Source of the DNA: Gemmatimonadota bacterium
Lineage (GTDB): Bacteria > Gemmatimonadota > Gemmatimonadetes > Gemmatimonadales > GWC2-71-9
Assembly: GCA_004357415.1 (NCBI GenBank)
Contig: SMVY01000088.1
Coordinates: forward strand, 1-17,698
Direction: 5' to 3'
Length of the DNA stretch: 17,698 nucleotides
The translations under genes and the position numbers were made by a program. The notes below the pieces were generated by a model. It saw nothing but the letters and a program-made list of their open reading frames with translations, searched no databases and was not told the origin of the DNA. Below are positions 1-6,691 of this stretch, piece after piece (position 1 is the stretch's first letter; every line of letters begins with the position of its first letter).

Positions 1-1338
1 AACCGACTGGTCAATAAGGCGGAGAAGGCCGAGCGTGACGGCCGGACCTTCGACGCGCAGAGCTATTGGGCCCAAGCGGAAGTCAAGGCCGACTCGGTCA
101 TCTCGCAGCACCCGACCAGCGGGTGGGTCGATGACGCCCTCATGATCAAGAGCAAGGCGCTCATCGTCCGTGGGGCATGCGCCGAAGCCGTCCCCCACCT
201 CGAACACGTCCTGTTCAGCAGCACCGACTCCGATCTCGTGGAGCAGGCCAACCTCCTCCTGGGTGGCTGCTACGCCGAGTTGGGCCAACCCGAAGCGGTG
301 ATTCGTTACGTCGAGGCCGTGTCTGCCGGCACCAATCCGGAGAGGAGCGTAGCGGCCAAAGTGCTCTATGGGTCGGCGCTCAACCGGTTGGGGAGGTCAC
401 AGGAAGCCCTCGATGTCCTCTCAGATCTCGATGACCGTCAGTTGGACGGCGAGCGGGCCGTCGCTCTCGCAGGGTCCGGCCGCATCGGGGCGGCCCTCGA
501 TCTGGCCGACTCCCTCATCGCCCGCCGCGACACCTTCGTCGTGTGGGACTCGGTTCTGGCGGCCGTCGGCCGGTATGACCTGCCCTCCGCCACGGAACTG
601 ACCAACCAGCTGGCCGCTCAGGACAGTATCCTCCCGGAGACGAGGGCCAAGTACTACCTGAATGACGGCCGGCGTTGGGTAGCCGTCGACCCTGCTCGAG
701 CCATCGAGCGCTTCAAGCTCGCGGCCCAGGACAGCGCCGCCCGTCGAAATGGGGGAGCGGCTCGGATAGAGTGGGCAGTGATAGAGTTGAGCTGGGTGAA
801 GACGAGCGAGGAATTGGTGGTGGCGCTGTCCGTGCTCGAGCCGGCGACGCGCAGCGGTGGTGCCGATGCGCTGCGGGCCCGGCGCCTGGTGGAAACCATT
901 CGGCGGGTGCAGTCCACAGCCGATACCCTCACCAAGGGAAGCCCCAATGGGGACATCGAACAGTTCCTCCTGGCGGAGGCCGCCCGGGATTCCCTCGGTG
1001 CCCCCCAGCTGGCTCACTCGTTCTTTTGGCGCCTGACCCAAGACTGGCCGCAGTCGCCCTACGCACCGAAAGCTGTGTTGGCAATGGCCACGCTCGACGA
1101 GGAGAACGCCCTCGTCTACCGGCAGTACCTGTTGTACGCCTATCCCGACAGCCCATACCTGAGTTACCTGGCGGGTGGCGACACCGGCAGTCTTCTGGTT
1201 TTGGAGGATTCCCTCCGGGCTTATGCCTTCTCCAGGGTTGTCCGTCAGGTCCAGCCTGAACGCCGCGGACGGGGTCGGCAACGCCGGGTACGCGCGGACG
1301 TCGATGAACTCAACCTCGAAGACGAGCTTCCGGAATAA
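1..1338 (+). CDS. TPR-repeat (BamD/YbgF-like) protein, 5' end outside window
   Basis: The frame is open from base 1, so the start and any signal peptide lie upstream; 445 residues are visible. The sequence is almost all amphipathic helix with TPR-like pairs. The first visible segment (AQSYWAQAEVKADSVISQHP, about residues 20-39) resembles the repeats of cell-envelope TPR proteins such as BamD/YbgF, and a similar one recurs late (FFWRLTQDWPQSPYAPKAVLAM in broken form, about residues 341-362). The C-terminus is odd: a very basic stretch (ERRGRGRQRRVRAD) followed by an acidic tail (ELNLEDELPE). TPR proteins are scaffolds for protein-protein contact, and an envelope location is likely but not shown. 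It is longer than BamD, so it should not be called BamD. Its last codons overlap or abut pyrD, which suggests co-transcription. The specific function is unknown. Confidence 0.8.
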   Translation, partial: NRLVNKAEKAERDGRTFDAQSYWAQAEVKADSVISQHPTSGWVDDALMIKSKALIVRGACAEAVPHLEHVLFSSTDSDLVEQANLLLGGCYAELGQPEAVIRYVEAVSAGTNPERSVAAKVLYGSALNRLGRSQEALDVLSDLDDRQLDGERAVALAGSGRIGAALDLADSLIARRDTFVVWDSVLAAVGRYDLPSATELTNQLAAQDSILPETRAKYYLNDGRRWVAVDPARAIERFKLAAQDSAARRNGGAARIEWAVIELSWVKTSEELVVALSVLEPATRSGGADALRARRLVETIRRVQSTADTLTKGSPNGDIEQFLLAEAARDSLGAPQLAHSFFWRLTQDWPQSPYAPKAVLAMATLDEENALVYRQYLLYAYPDSPYLSYLAGGDTGSLLVLEDSLRAYAFSRVVRQVQPERRGRGRQRRVRADVDELNLEDELPE

Positions 1339-1339
1339 G

Positions 1340-2212
1340 GTGCCCTCAAGGCTCAGTCGAACAATCTTCGGCCGGAATTTCCAGAACCCCGTGCTCCTGG
1401 CCGCGGGGACCGCGGGCTTTGGTAACGAAGTCGCCGGCGTCACCGACGTGACCCGTCTCGGGGGCCTGGTCACCAAGTCGATTTCCCTCCATCCCCGCGC
1501 CGGCAACCGGTCCCCCCGGGTCGCTGAATTCCGTGGGGGGATGCTCAATTCGGTGGGGTTGGCCAATCCGGGGGTCGCCCGGGTCGCGGCAGACCACCTC
1601 CCACGGCTTCTGCGGCTGGCTCCCCCGGCCCAGGTTCTGGTGAGCATCATCGGCTTCCAGCTCGATGAGTATGCCGCCGTAATCGATCAGCTGGGTGATG
1701 TGTCCGGCGTGGCGGCACTGGAGCTGAATCTGTCCTGTCCCAACTCAGCGGCCGGCGGTATCGAATTCGGTGCCGACCCGGCCTCGATCGAGGCCGTCGT
1801 CAAGACCTGTCGGGCACACACCACCGTTCCGCTCATCGCCAAACTGTCGCCCGCCTCACCCAACATCGGTACCCTCGCCCGGGCGGCGGCCGCAGCAGGC
1901 GCCGACGCGGTTTCCGTCGTCAACACCATGCCCGGGCGCCTGCTGGATCGCTCAGGCCAGACCAGGCTTGGTGCCGGCCGGGGAGGGGTGAGCGGCCCGG
2001 GACTCCTTCCGGTAGGACTCCAGGCCACGGCCGTGGTGCTCGAGAGCACCGAGGGCCTCCCGGTCATCGGCGTCGGTGGGATCCGGTCGGCAGACGACGT
2101 CAGGCAATACCTCCGAGTCGGCGCCACCCTGGTGCAAGTCGGAACTGCCGGCCTGGCCGATCCCCGCCTCCCCGAACGGCTGGTGCGGGATCTGGAGCTC
2201 CGTGGTGTCTGA
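1340..2212 (+). CDS. pyrD: Dihydroorotate dehydrogenase, class 1 (1B-like)
   Basis: Oxidises dihydroorotate to orotate, the fourth step of UMP synthesis, as a cytosolic FMN enzyme with a TIM-barrel fold. Family marks include NPVLLAAGTAGFG near the N-terminus, GGLVTKSISL with GGMLNSVGLANPG, the active-site loop LNLSCPNS with the catalytic base Cys at about residue 133 (Cys marks class 1; class 2 has Ser), and the phosphate-binding GVGGIRSADDV near the end. The overall pattern is closest to class 1B, which normally pairs with the PyrK flavin/iron-sulfur subunit; no pyrK is in the window. I chose GTG at 1340, one base after the upstream stop, because it puts the N-terminus at the family's usual place (290 aa). 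ATG at 1304 is in frame and would add 12 residues overlapping the previous gene. It is followed by overlapping pyrF. Confidence 0.93.
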   Translation: MPSRLSRTIFGRNFQNPVLLAAGTAGFGNEVAGVTDVTRLGGLVTKSISLHPRAGNRSPRVAEFRGGMLNSVGLANPGVARVAADHLPRLLRLAPPAQVLVSIIGFQLDEYAAVIDQLGDVSGVAALELNLSCPNSAAGGIEFGADPASIEAVVKTCRAHTTVPLIAKLSPASPNIGTLARAAAAAGADAVSVVNTMPGRLLDRSGQTRLGAGRGGVSGPGLLPVGLQATAVVLESTEGLPVIGVGGIRSADDVRQYLRVGATLVQVGTAGLADPRLPERLVRDLELRGV

Positions 2213-2891
2213 GGTCATTTTGGCGCTCGATGTGCCCTCCAGAGAGGACGCCCTCCATCTGGTCGATGCCATTCCCGAGGTCCGCTGGGTCAAGCTGGGC
2301 CCGGTGTTGCTGACCCGAACGGGCATGGGGTTGGTGGGGGAACTGGTGGAGCGTGATCTGCAGGTCTTTCTCGATCTCAAGTGGCACGATATTCCCAACA
2401 CGGTGGCCGGAGCCGTCGCCGCCGCCGCGGACCTGGGCGTCGCCATGGCCACCGTACACACCCTGGGCGGCCCGGCGATGATGACCGCCGCCGCCCAGGC
2501 GGCAGGGCCGGTGTCGTTGGTGGGGGTCACCGTCCTCACCAGCCACACACCGGCTGAGTGGGCTCTGACGCTCGGTCGGGTAGACCAACCGCTCGGCGGC
2601 GAAGTCACCCGATTGGCCGTGCTGGGACGGGAGGCGGGTCTGGACGGGGTGGTCTGCTCCCCGCGCGAGATCGAATCCGTCAGGGCGGTCCTGGGAGAGG
2701 GTTGCCCGATCGTGACGCCCGGGATCAGGCGGGAGGGCGACGAGGCCGGGGACCAGGCCAGGGTTGCCACCCCCGCGGCTGCGGCTGCGGCTGGGGCGAG
2801 CCACTTGGTGGTGGGGCGCCCCGTCGTTCTGGCTTCTGAGCCAAGAGCCGCGTTCCGCACCATTATGGAGGAAGCTCGATGCGGGCACTGA
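2205..2891 (+). CDS. pyrF: Orotidine 5'-phosphate decarboxylase
   Basis: Converts OMP to UMP, the last step of de novo pyrimidine synthesis, in the cytosol. The protein is 228 aa, normal for the short bacterial family. It shows the N-terminal VILALDVPS strand, VKLG, and the signature DLKWHDIPNT, giving the catalytic Asp57-x-Lys59-x-x-Asp62 array. It also has TPGIR and the C-terminal phosphate-binding VVGRPV. The start is one of two tandem GTG codons (2202 and 2205). GGAG at 2194-2197 lies seven bases before 2205 and only four before 2202, so 2205 is preferred. It overlaps the end of pyrD by 8 bp, so the two are probably translationally coupled; this fits consecutive enzymes apart from the missing pyrE. 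Confidence 0.93.
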   Translation: MSEVILALDVPSREDALHLVDAIPEVRWVKLGPVLLTRTGMGLVGELVERDLQVFLDLKWHDIPNTVAGAVAAAADLGVAMATVHTLGGPAMMTAAAQAAGPVSLVGVTVLTSHTPAEWALTLGRVDQPLGGEVTRLAVLGREAGLDGVVCSPREIESVRAVLGEGCPIVTPGIRREGDEAGDQARVATPAAAAAAGASHLVVGRPVVLASEPRAAFRTIMEEARCGH

Positions 2892-3304
2892 TGATGGCGA
2901 GTATCGCGCTGACGGTCGTGGCAGGGCCCCTCCTGGGCCAGTCGGAGGCGCTCGCCGAGGCCGGCGAGGTCGCCCGGGACGCTTGGCAGCGACAGGCGAC
3001 CGCGGTGATGATGGAGCAGGCCACAAGGGGAATCCGGGTGCAACTCCCCGGGGCCGATCCTTCAGCCGCGTTGAGCCGGAAACAAGGAGCAGCGCTACTT
3101 ACGGAATATCTGAGCGGGGCCGTGGAGGTTGAAACTACCGTGCGGACGGCGCGGGTGGTGGCGGCCGGCCGGGGGTATGTGGAGTTGCGGCGGCGCTACC
3201 GGGTGGCTGGGACGGAGGAAATCAGGACCGAGACCATCCTGTTGGGGTACCGGGAGGAAGGCGACCGCTGGGTCCTGGCGGAACTGCGCATCACCCGTAA
3301 TTGA
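2879..3304 (+). CDS. Small predicted secreted protein of unknown function
   Basis: A 141-aa protein with a likely Sec signal: Met-Arg start, a hydrophobic stretch of about 13 residues (MMASIALTVVAGPLLG), and a probable cut near residue 20-26. The mature part begins with a helix, then has a helix with SRKQGAALLTEYL, then several beta strands (GYVELRRRYRV, EEIRTETILLGYR, RWVLAELRITRN). The order of helix followed by curved sheet resembles NTF2-like folds, in particular DUF4783-type proteins; this is an impression, not a search result. It would act outside the cytoplasm. The start is well supported by GGAGGAAG at 2867-2874, just before ATG 2879. It overlaps pyrF by 13 bp in another frame, so it belongs to the pyrDF transcript although its role need not be metabolic. 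Confidence 0.75.
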   Translation: MRALMMASIALTVVAGPLLGQSEALAEAGEVARDAWQRQATAVMMEQATRGIRVQLPGADPSAALSRKQGAALLTEYLSGAVEVETTVRTARVVAAGRGYVELRRRYRVAGTEEIRTETILLGYREEGDRWVLAELRITRN

Positions 3305-3319
3305 CGGATGTAGCTTCCC

Positions 3320-3348
3320 TTGCGTGTGTTAGCGGCTCGTTCTATATT
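3320..3348 (+). promoter_or_regulatory. Candidate sigma70-type promoter of the alpha operon
   Basis: TTGCGT (3320-3325) and TATATT (3343-3348) are separated by 17 bases in the only non-coding gap between the secreted-protein gene and rpmJ. The -10 differs from TATAAT at one position and the -35 from TTGACA at two. Transcription would begin near 3355, leaving a leader of about 33 nt before rpmJ. The AT-rich -10 stands out in this GC-rich DNA. Position and spacing support it; the start site is not proven. Confidence 0.6.
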
Positions 3349-3387
3349 TGAAAGCTCGTCAAGAACCGGAACTTTTGGGGGCGCGTC

Positions 3388-3504
3388 GTGAAGGTCCGAT
3401 CGAGTGTCAAGCCGATTTGCGAACATTGCAGGGTGGTCCGTCGCCGTGGGGTGGTCCGGATCATCTGCAAGCGTAACCCCAAGCACAAGCAGCGGCAGGG
3501 CTAG
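3388..3504 (+). CDS. rpmJ: 50S ribosomal protein L36 (zinc-binding form)
   Basis: A 38-aa ribosomal protein beginning at GTG 3388 (MKVRSSVKPICEHCRVVRRR at the N-terminus). It has the full zinc-ligand set of the C+ form: Cys11, Cys14, Cys27 and His33. It ends KHKQRQG, as is usual for the family. L36 binds 23S rRNA in the large subunit and stabilises its local fold. A G-run (TGGGGGCG) lies before the GTG at a suitable distance. It is the first gene of the alpha operon here; in many bacteria infA stands directly upstream, but not in this window. rpsM follows after 3 bases. Confidence 0.96.
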   Translation: MKVRSSVKPICEHCRVVRRRGVVRIICKRNPKHKQRQG

Positions 3505-3507
3505 TCT

Positions 3508-3888
3508 ATGGCACGAATTGCAGGTGTCGACCTTCCGCGTGAAAAGCGGGTCGAAATCGCCCTCACGTATATCTACGGGATCGGGCGCCCCACCAGTGAC
3601 GTCATTCTATCGGAAACCGGCGTCGAGCCGGCCACTCGGGTTCGAGATCTATCGGACGCCGAGGTGGCGCGGTTGCGGCAGTACATCGACAGTGCGGTCA
3701 AGGTCGAGGGCGCTTTGCGCACCGAAGTCGCGATGAACATCAAGCGATTGATGGACATAGGGGCCTACCGCGGTATCCGGCACCGCCGCAACCTCCCGGT
3801 CCGGGGCCAACGCACCCACACCAATGCCCGGACGAAGCGCGGCCGACGCCGGGCGATCGCCGGAAAGAAGAAAGCGACCAAGAAGTAA
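3508..3888 (+). CDS. rpsM: 30S ribosomal protein S13
   Basis: A 126-aa protein of normal length, beginning MARIAGVDLPREKRVEIALT. It has the helix-hairpin-helix-like YIYGIGRPTS and the conserved IKRLMDIGAYRGIRHRRNLP with GQRTHTNARTKRG, followed by a lysine-rich tail (IAGKKKATKK) that reaches toward the decoding region. S13 sits in the 30S head, contacts the P-site tRNA and forms bridges to the 50S subunit. It lies 3 bases after rpmJ and 6 bases before rpsK in the standard alpha-operon order. No strong Shine-Dalgarno precedes it, so translation may depend on coupling to rpmJ. Confidence 0.98.
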   Translation: MARIAGVDLPREKRVEIALTYIYGIGRPTSDVILSETGVEPATRVRDLSDAEVARLRQYIDSAVKVEGALRTEVAMNIKRLMDIGAYRGIRHRRNLPVRGQRTHTNARTKRGRRRAIAGKKKATKK

Positions 3889-3894
3889 TCGTCT

Positions 3895-4284
3895 ATGGCT
3901 ACATCACCACGTGCAGGCAGACGCAGCAAGAAGGTCGTCGAGGTGGAGGGCATGGCCCACATTTCAGCGACGTTCAACAACGTGCTCATCACCATCACCG
4001 ACTTGCAGGGGAATACCCTGGCGTGGGGGTCGGCCGGCAAGGCCGGGTTCAAGGGCTCGAAAAAGTCCACCCCGTACGCCGCCACGGTTGCCGCCGAGCA
4101 GTGCGCCCGCGAGGTCCTCCACATGGGGCTCAAGCGGGTACATGTCCGGGTTCAGGGTCCCGGAAGCGGGCGCGAGTCAGCCATCCAGGCGCTCGCCTCG
4201 GCGGGGCTCAAGGTCATGTCCATCAGGGACGTTACCCCCATTCCCCACAACGGCTGCCGCCCACCAAAGAAACGGCGGGTCTGA
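3895..4284 (+). CDS. rpsK: 30S ribosomal protein S11
   Basis: A 129-aa protein of normal length. Landmarks are the Arg/Lys-rich N-terminus, AHISATFNNVLITITD, GNTLAWGSAGKAGFKGSKKS, and the highly conserved C-terminus DVTPIPHNGCRPPKKRRV. The Asn-Gly in HNGCRP is the site known to form isoaspartate in bacterial S11. It sits on the 30S platform near the Shine-Dalgarno helix of the mRNA. The ATG at 3895 comes six bases after the rpsM stop, and rpsD begins three bases after its own stop. Confidence 0.98.
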   Translation: MATSPRAGRRSKKVVEVEGMAHISATFNNVLITITDLQGNTLAWGSAGKAGFKGSKKSTPYAATVAAEQCAREVLHMGLKRVHVRVQGPGSGRESAIQALASAGLKVMSIRDVTPIPHNGCRPPKKRRV

Positions 4285-4287
4285 GCC

Positions 4288-4923
4288 ATGGCACGCTATA
4301 CTGGTCCCAGTTGTCGTTTGTGCCGGCGTGAAGGCACCAAATTGTTCCTCAAGGGCAGCCGCTGCCTGACGGAAAAATGTGCCATCGAACGACGTCCCTA
4401 CGCCCCCGGACAGCACGGTGAGGGTGGCCGTCGTCCGCGCAAGGCGTCGGAGTACTCCAAGCAGTTGCGGGAAAAGCAGAAGGTCAAGCGCATTTACGGG
4501 CTATCCGAGAAGCAGTTCCGCAATCTGTACCACAAGGTCACCCACGAAGCCGGCGTGAAGGGCACCAACCTCTTGGTGGCCCTCGAATCCCGGCTCGACA
4601 ACATCGTCTACCGTATGGGTTTCGCTGTCAGCCGCAAAGCCGCGCGCCAACTGGTCGGGCACGGCCACGTGGAAGTCAACGGACGCCGGGTCGACATCCC
4701 ATCGTACCGGGTCTCGCCTGGCGATGAAGTCAAAGTGTGCAGCAAGAGCCGGGACTCGCTCATGGTCAAGGTATCTCAGGAGTTCGCCTCCCGCGGTGCG
4801 CCGGTGAACTGGCTATCCGTCGATACCGACAAGGCCACCGGCAAATATCTCGAGCGGCCCTCCCGGGATGAAATCCCGATCGCCGCCCAGGAACAGCTCA
4901 TCGTTGAGCTCTACTCGAAGTAG
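4288..4923 (+). CDS. rpsD: 30S ribosomal protein S4 (zinc-binding form)
   Basis: A 211-aa primary 16S rRNA-binding protein that starts 30S body assembly and often represses its own operon. The N-terminus carries the four-Cys zinc site of the C+ form (Cys9, Cys12, Cys26, Cys31), followed by RRPYAPGQHG. An S4 RNA-binding domain spans roughly residues 100-165 (SRLDNIVYRMGFAVSRKAAR, then VNGRRVDIPSYRVSPGDEV). The C-terminus LIVELYSK is typical. In Escherichia coli, S4 is the translational repressor of the alpha operon; whether the short leader here allows this cannot be judged from sequence. It starts three bases after rpsK, and rpoA follows after ten bases. Confidence 0.98.
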   Translation: MARYTGPSCRLCRREGTKLFLKGSRCLTEKCAIERRPYAPGQHGEGGRRPRKASEYSKQLREKQKVKRIYGLSEKQFRNLYHKVTHEAGVKGTNLLVALESRLDNIVYRMGFAVSRKAARQLVGHGHVEVNGRRVDIPSYRVSPGDEVKVCSKSRDSLMVKVSQEFASRGAPVNWLSVDTDKATGKYLERPSRDEIPIAAQEQLIVELYSK

Positions 4924-4933
4924 CGGACGCACT

Positions 4934-5995
4934 ATGAGCATCGATCTTACTGGCTTGGTCCGGCCGCACCTGGTCGAAATGACCAAGCGGGACGACAATC
5001 CCAACGCAGCCGAATTCCGACTCCAGCCCCTGGAACGGGGCTTCGGATACACCTTGGGGAACGCTCTCCGGCGGCTCCTCCTGTCTTCCCTCCGCGGCAG
5101 CGCGGTATGGGGATTCCGCATGGACGGCGTGGTGCACGAACACCAAACGGTTCAGGGTGTCCTCGAGGACGTGCATCAGATCATTCAGCGGCTCAAGGCG
5201 CTGACCCTGGTAATGGTCGAAGACGTCGACGAGGCCGTGTTGCACATCTCGGTCGACGGCGCGGGTGCGGTCTATGCCCGGGATATCCAGGAACATGGGT
5301 CGGTTGTGATCGAGAACCCCGATCACCTTCTGTTCACGCTTCAGGAAGACCGCGAGGTTTCGGCGGAGTTGTTCGTCAACAAGGGACGTGGATACGTCGA
5401 GGCCCAGTTGCACCACAGCGACAGCGGTATGCCCGTCGATCTCGTCAGGATCGACGCCATTTACAACCCCGTCCTCCGAGCCAACTTCTCGGTGGCGGAA
5501 ACCCGCGTCGGCCAGCGCACGGACTACGACCGGCTCACCGTCCAGGTGGAAACCGACGGGACCATCACTCCCGAGGACGCCATCGCCTACGCGGCGGCTC
5601 TGGCCCAGGAGCATTTCCAGTACTTCCGCGACTTCGGGCAGGTCCCGGTCGCGCCAGATCCGGTCGAAGAAGACACTTCCATGGCCCGCGACGACCTCCG
5701 GGAACGTCTCGAGCGGCCCATCGACGACCTGGGGCTCTCGGTGCGGGCACTCAATTCGCTCAAGAACTCCAGCATCCGGACACTCAGGGACCTGGTCGAG
5801 TTGGCCGAAGAAGACCTCCTGAAGGTCAAGAACGTCGGCGAGAAAGCGCTGGCCGAGATCGGCGAATTGCTCGAGCGGGAAGGGCTCAGCTTTGGCATGT
5901 CGTTCGATCCCGGCGCCATCAGCCCCGAACCGCCACTGCTGTCCGACCCCATCCCGGCCCAGGGCACCCTCGGCGGCTCCAAGGAGACGGTCTAG
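4934..5995 (+). CDS. rpoA: DNA-directed RNA polymerase subunit alpha
   Basis: The 353-aa alpha subunit, whose dimer nucleates RNA polymerase assembly. The N-terminal domain covers about 1-235 (LERGFGYTLGNALRRLLLSS, residues 33-52, is the dimer-interface signature). A linker rich in Asp/Glu/Pro follows to about 260. The C-terminal domain (about 262-322) has Arg271 in SVRALNSLKN, aligning with E. coli Arg265, which contacts UP-element DNA and activators. It also has the helix-hairpin-helix LLKVKNVGEKALAEI. The family usually ends soon after this domain, but here about 30 residues follow, rich in Pro, Gly and Ser (GAISPEPPLLSDPI). ATG 4934 gives the conventional N-terminus. rplQ starts directly after the stop. 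Confidence 0.98.
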   Translation: MSIDLTGLVRPHLVEMTKRDDNPNAAEFRLQPLERGFGYTLGNALRRLLLSSLRGSAVWGFRMDGVVHEHQTVQGVLEDVHQIIQRLKALTLVMVEDVDEAVLHISVDGAGAVYARDIQEHGSVVIENPDHLLFTLQEDREVSAELFVNKGRGYVEAQLHHSDSGMPVDLVRIDAIYNPVLRANFSVAETRVGQRTDYDRLTVQVETDGTITPEDAIAYAAALAQEHFQYFRDFGQVPVAPDPVEEDTSMARDDLRERLERPIDDLGLSVRALNSLKNSSIRTLRDLVELAEEDLLKVKNVGEKALAEIGELLEREGLSFGMSFDPGAISPEPPLLSDPIPAQGTLGGSKETV

Positions 5996-6352
5996 ATGCG
6001 CCATCGAGTCAAGGGGCGTCAGCTGTCGCGAACGGCCAGTCACAAGCGGGCCATGATGAACAACATGGTAACCAGCCTGTTCAAGTACGAGGCGATCGTC
6101 ACTACCACGGCCAAGGCCAAGGAGCTGAGGCCCTTCGCCGAGAAGCTGATCACCCTCGCGCGCCGCGGCGATCTCCACGCCCTCAGACGGGTCGAACGAC
6201 GCGTCAAGGATCGGGTCATCCTCAAGCGCCTGTTCGACGAGATCGGACCACGGTTCGCCGCCCGCCCCGGCGGCTATACCCGCATTCTCAAGCTGGGGTT
6301 CCGGCCGGGCGACGGCGCCGACATGGCCCGGATCGAGTTGCTCGCTGAATGA
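5996..6352 (+). CDS. rplQ: 50S ribosomal protein L17
   Basis: A 118-aa protein of normal bacterial length, beginning MRHRVKGRQLSRTASHKRAM, the family's N-terminal signature. It continues with LITLARRGDLHALRRV and ends with GGYTRILKLGFRPGDGADMARIEL, all standard. L17 sits near the polypeptide exit tunnel of the large subunit. Its ATG is the base after the rpoA stop, so it depends on rpoA translation. It is the last gene of the operon, with a terminator 28 bases downstream. Confidence 0.98.
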   Translation: MRHRVKGRQLSRTASHKRAMMNNMVTSLFKYEAIVTTTAKAKELRPFAEKLITLARRGDLHALRRVERRVKDRVILKRLFDEIGPRFAARPGGYTRILKLGFRPGDGADMARIELLAE

Positions 6353-6379
6353 CGGTAGGCTGCCACCAGCACCAAGAAG

Positions 6380-6412
6380 AAAGGGGACCCTGGGGTCCCC
6401 TTTTTTTTTCGA
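6380..6412. terminator. Rho-independent terminator, probably bidirectional
   Basis: The perfect 10-bp stem AAAGGGGACC / GGTCCCCTTT (6380-6389 with 6394-6403) closes a 4-nt loop (CTGG). It runs into an unbroken T-tract to 6409, giving a strong terminator for rplQ on the + strand. Read on the minus strand, the same hairpin is followed by TTTCTTCTTGG, so it can also end rpmB, which converges on it from the other side. Several A bases left of the stem can pair with the T-tract and lengthen the helix. Confidence 0.9.
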
Positions 6413-6431
6413 ACTGCCGTGGATCGTGCGG

Positions 6432-6623
6432 TCAGCCGGCCTTGGTGATCCGGCCGCTCCGGATGCACTGGGTGCACGCCCGTACCCGCCTCGGGCTACC
6501 CTTCACCAAAACCCGCACCGTCTGCAAATTGGGATACCAGCGGCGCTTGGTTCGGTTGTTGGCGTGGCTTACGTTATTGCCGGTGATCGGCCCTTTGCCG
6601 CACACGGAACAGACCCGTGCCAT
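6432..6623 (-). CDS. rpmB: 50S ribosomal protein L28 (zinc-binding form)
   Basis: A 63-aa protein beginning MARVCSVCGKGPITGNNVSH. The two pairs CxxC (Cys5/Cys8 and Cys50/Cys53) form the zinc site of the C+ form. The middle NNRTKRRWYPNLQTVRV and the end RACTQCIRSGRITKAG are typical. It is a large-subunit protein near the E-site region. The start is ATG at 6623: AAGGA on the minus strand is eight bases before it but only two before the in-frame ATG at 6629, which would add Met-Val. It is a lone gene facing rplQ, sharing the terminator at 6380-6412, with its own candidate promoter at 6664-6691. rpmG, its frequent partner, is not next to it here. Confidence 0.96.
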   Translation of the reverse strand: MARVCSVCGKGPITGNNVSHANNRTKRRWYPNLQTVRVLVKGSPRRVRACTQCIRSGRITKAG

Positions 6624-6643
6624 AACCATTGTCCTTGCAAAGT

Positions 6644-6653
6644 GTTACGTAAC
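6644..6653. promoter_or_regulatory. 10-bp perfect palindrome in the rpmB-gmd divergent region
   Basis: GTTACGTAAC is a perfect palindrome between the candidate rpmB -10 and the rpmB start codon. Its location just downstream of the predicted transcription start would suit a dimeric repressor. The symmetry does not extend into the flanking bases, so chance is possible. No regulator is identified. Confidence 0.25.
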
Positions 6654-6663
6654 TTAGCGAGCC

Positions 6664-6691
6664 TTAAAATCTAACCCGTCATCATCGTCAA
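6664..6691 (-). promoter_or_regulatory. Candidate sigma70-type promoter of rpmB
   Basis: Read on the minus strand, TTGACG (6691-6686) and TTTTAA (6669-6664) are 16 bases apart, 41 bp or more upstream of the rpmB start. The -35 is one base off consensus; the -10 is weaker. The gap of 6630-6711 between divergent rpmB and gmd holds no gene. I found no equally good + strand promoter for gmd there. Confidence 0.45.

Noticed and set aside
1175..1339. N-terminal extension of pyrD to ATG 1175
   Set aside because: It would overlap the TPR gene by 164 bp and add residues unlike any PyrD; the family N-terminus fits GTG 1340.
2076..2204. N-terminal extension of pyrF to ATG 2076
   Set aside because: It lies deep in pyrD and lacks family similarity; GGAG plus GTG 2205 gives the normal N-terminus.
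3301..3306. TTGACG as the -35 of the alpha operon
   Set aside because: No -10-like hexamer lies 16-18 bases downstream; TTGCGT/TATATT is far better.
4898..6178. Minus-strand open frame of 426 codons opposite rpoA
   Set aside because: Antisense shadow of rpoA/rplQ with no family signature and no ribosome site.
5107..6348. Long + strand frame overlapping rpoA and rplQ
   Set aside because: Arg/Gly/Pro-rich translation typical of a shifted frame in high-GC DNA; the real genes in the other frames are unmistakable.
6635..6670. Possible + strand promoter for gmd (TTGCAA ... TAAAAT)
   Set aside because: The spacer is 24 bases, outside the working range; other pairings in the gap were weaker.
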